Positions 62,944 through 64,000 of a DNA stretch of 64,000 nucleotides are shown piece after piece. The DNA is from Vibrio tapetis subsp. tapetis (lineage in GTDB: Bacteria > Pseudomonadota > Gammaproteobacteria > Enterobacterales > Vibrionaceae): positions 434,001-498,000 of the forward strand of contig NZ_LT960612.1 in assembly GCF_900233005.1 (NCBI RefSeq). The letters run 5' to 3'. Each line of letters opens with the position of its first letter. The first letter of the stretch is position 1. The notes beneath the pieces are model-generated. The model searched no databases. It was given only the letters and a program-made list of their open reading frames with translations, and was not told where the DNA came from. A program made the translations under genes and the position numbers.

Positions 62944-63315
62944 TTAAGTTAGTATCACTTCAGTAATGAATACCGACAACCCCATCAGAAAGCAGCTAAA
63001 CATACATAAAGAAAAGGACAAAATAAACTTCCTCTGAACACTTAAAGGAATGGTTTTTATTTTTTCATCCATACCGTACCTTTTTGCTTGATATTTAACT
63101 AGAAAAACAGTGCTGTAATGTAGAACACCTTGCATGGCAAATAATAAAGTTAACGAATAAAATCGAACACCATTATCAAGATTATCTTCCAATAACAACA
63201 TCCACTTATTCTTAAGGTATAATACTGTAGCAACCCAAATAAATACACCAATGCACCCTATAAAAAAAACGAATGCTGAAATTTCTAAAAATAAATCATA
63301 ATTATCACTTTGCAT
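62944..63315 (-). CDS. Small multi-helix membrane protein, immunity candidate
   Basis: The 123-residue protein has three helices (residues about 9-30, 47-68 and 95-118) and no recognised domain. Its ATG overlaps the stop codon of the upstream toxin-like gene (TAATG), so it is translationally coupled. Small multi-pass proteins directly behind membrane-active toxins are typical immunity proteins. Base composition is markedly AT-rich compared with neighbours, suggesting transfer. The role is inferred from context only. Confidence 0.5.
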   Translation of the reverse strand: MQSDNYDLFLEISAFVFFIGCIGVFIWVATVLYLKNKWMLLLEDNLDNGVRFYSLTLLFAMQGVLHYSTVFLVKYQAKRYGMDEKIKTIPLSVQRKFILSFSLCMFSCFLMGLSVFITEVILT

Positions 63316-64000
63316 TATTTTATACCGTAAGATTTATATAGTAATTCACCTGTAGATTCACCATATTTCCCAGCCATGTTGCCACCTACATACCCGCCAG
63401 CTCCTCCTGCAACAACTGCACACCAAAAAGCGCTTGTACCTCCCGTTGGTAATCCAAACATCAAAGTACAAACTCCCCATGTAGCAACACCGCCACCGAC
63501 CAAGCCGCCAGAAATACTGCCGGTCGCCTTGCCAATTTGAGTATATTTAACTTTACTACATTGTGCTTTACTCTTCGTTAAACAAGCTTTTTTAATATTG
63601 GCTGTTGCATCAACGCCAGTCAAAGCAATACCAATATACCCAACACGTTTCAAATTGCGTGACATACTTGCAACAGTTGCATAATTTTTAGAGAAGTTAG
63701 GGATACTTGTAACACCTCCCTTTTGTTGTCCCCAATGATAGATTATGCTTCTACTACTAAGTCCTAGATTTTTTCTTATATCACCAGCAATTATTCTACC
63801 GCCCATCTTAGGTTGACCAAACCGACTTAGTGCCGAATCTAATCTCTGAAAGTGCATATTACGCTTTGTGAAAAAAGCACTATTGCTCAAATTACCATTG
63901 TTTTTGTAGCTTGATACATAGCTCTTCTCTAAGTCCTTTAGAATAGACTTAACTTGGCTAACTTGAGCATTCCAAGCGTTATGACTCAAACCGAGTAAAA
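63315..64000 (-). CDS. C-terminal part of a glycine-rich, toxin-like protein (5' end outside window)
   Basis: At least 228 residues are visible; the reading frame stays open to the window edge, so the TTG at 63989 is probably not the start. The segment ends with a glycine-rich hydrophobic region (GSISGGLVGGGVATWGVCTL, then AFWCAVVAGGAGGYVGGNMA) preceded by a basic stretch. This glycine-zipper helical hairpin resembles pore-forming or membrane-depolarising effectors of type VI secretion and polymorphic toxins. Paired cysteines (KKACLTKSKAQC) could form a disulfide. It is coupled to a small membrane protein behind it. I could not assign a named family. Confidence 0.5.
   Translation of the reverse strand, partial: LLGLSHNAWNAQVSQVKSILKDLEKSYVSSYKNNGNLSNSAFFTKRNMHFQRLDSALSRFGQPKMGGRIIAGDIRKNLGLSSRSIIYHWGQQKGGVTSIPNFSKNYATVASMSRNLKRVGYIGIALTGVDATANIKKACLTKSKAQCSKVKYTQIGKATGSISGGLVGGGVATWGVCTLMFGLPTGGTSAFWCAVVAGGAGGYVGGNMAGKYGESTGELLYKSYGIK

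Noticed and set aside
1..64000. CRISPR arrays, tRNA or rRNA genes
   Set aside because: No spaced short repeats, cloverleaf-like sequences or rRNA signature segments were seen on reading both strands.

Overview
The window reads as a Vibrio genome, probably the secondary chromosome. The main pointers are a second secDF set with a small secreted ORF in front of it, a vxrABC-type cell-envelope two-component operon (a DUF3404-type kinase followed by a DUF2861-type protein), a DUF2860 outer-membrane protein, and the moderate G+C and codon use. All functional calls come from reading translated sequence; no database search was run. No rRNA, tRNA, CRISPR array or intact insertion sequence was seen.

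Layout. 0-3.4 kb: minus-strand operon of a small secreted protein (VemP-like candidate), secD (one-base frameshift) and secF. 3.6-4.3 kb: a truncated ORF abutting an internally deleted IS3-family remnant. 4.5-11.4 kb: VOC protein, vxrA-vxrB-vxrC, a large secreted glycosidase-like protein, and a DUF805/secreted-protein pair. 11.5-15.8 kb: membrane-anchored AraC regulator, DsdC-like LysR, GH4 phosphoglycosidase, WYL regulator. 15.8-19.7 kb: alpha/beta hydrolase, broken YdeI/OmpD-associated-type gene, BOF-domain periplasmic protein, a possible small RNA, Old-Yellow-Enzyme reductase. 19.9-25.8 kb: a diguanylate cyclase broken by three frameshifts, a C45/AAT-like N-terminal-nucleophile hydrolase with a divergent LysR regulator, and a NylB-like serine hydrolase. 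25.8-27.0 kb: a gene graveyard that includes a decayed collinear copy of the hydrolase-BOF segment at 16.5-17.6 kb. 27-39 kb: GNAT, TerC, a chemoreceptor interrupted by an amber codon, a PLP decarboxylase, a CAP-domain lipoprotein, a two-component pair followed by a secreted FAD oxidase, and another GNAT.

40.3-53.8 kb is the most interesting part. About 12 kb of iron-siderophore genes (type-B esterase, TonB-dependent receptor, FepC/G/D/B-like catecholate importer, a penicillin-acylase-type amidase without a visible signal peptide, and an AraC regulator with a GyrI-like C-terminus) sits between two direct repeats of about 455 bp. The repeats consist of the 3' ends of a VOC gene and a convergent DUF2860 gene. 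Both siderophore promoters carry a Fur-box-like palindrome followed 52-53 bp later by the same 21-bp element, which suggests Fur repression combined with AraC activation. I infer uptake of an intact catechol siderophore followed by cytoplasmic hydrolysis by a paired amidase and esterase.

53.9-62.8 kb holds an RstAB-like two-component system, NnrU, MarR with a Tat-type nitroreductase, TetR with an AhpD-like protein (both regulators with tandem palindromic operators), a LysR gene with a 5' frameshift, and a secreted HSL-type esterase. The right edge (62.9-64.0 kb) is AT-rich and carries the C-terminal part of a glycine-rich, toxin-like protein translationally coupled to a small multi-helix membrane protein, resembling an effector-immunity pair. 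Many genes carry one-base indels or amber codons, so either the locus is decaying or the assembly has residual errors.
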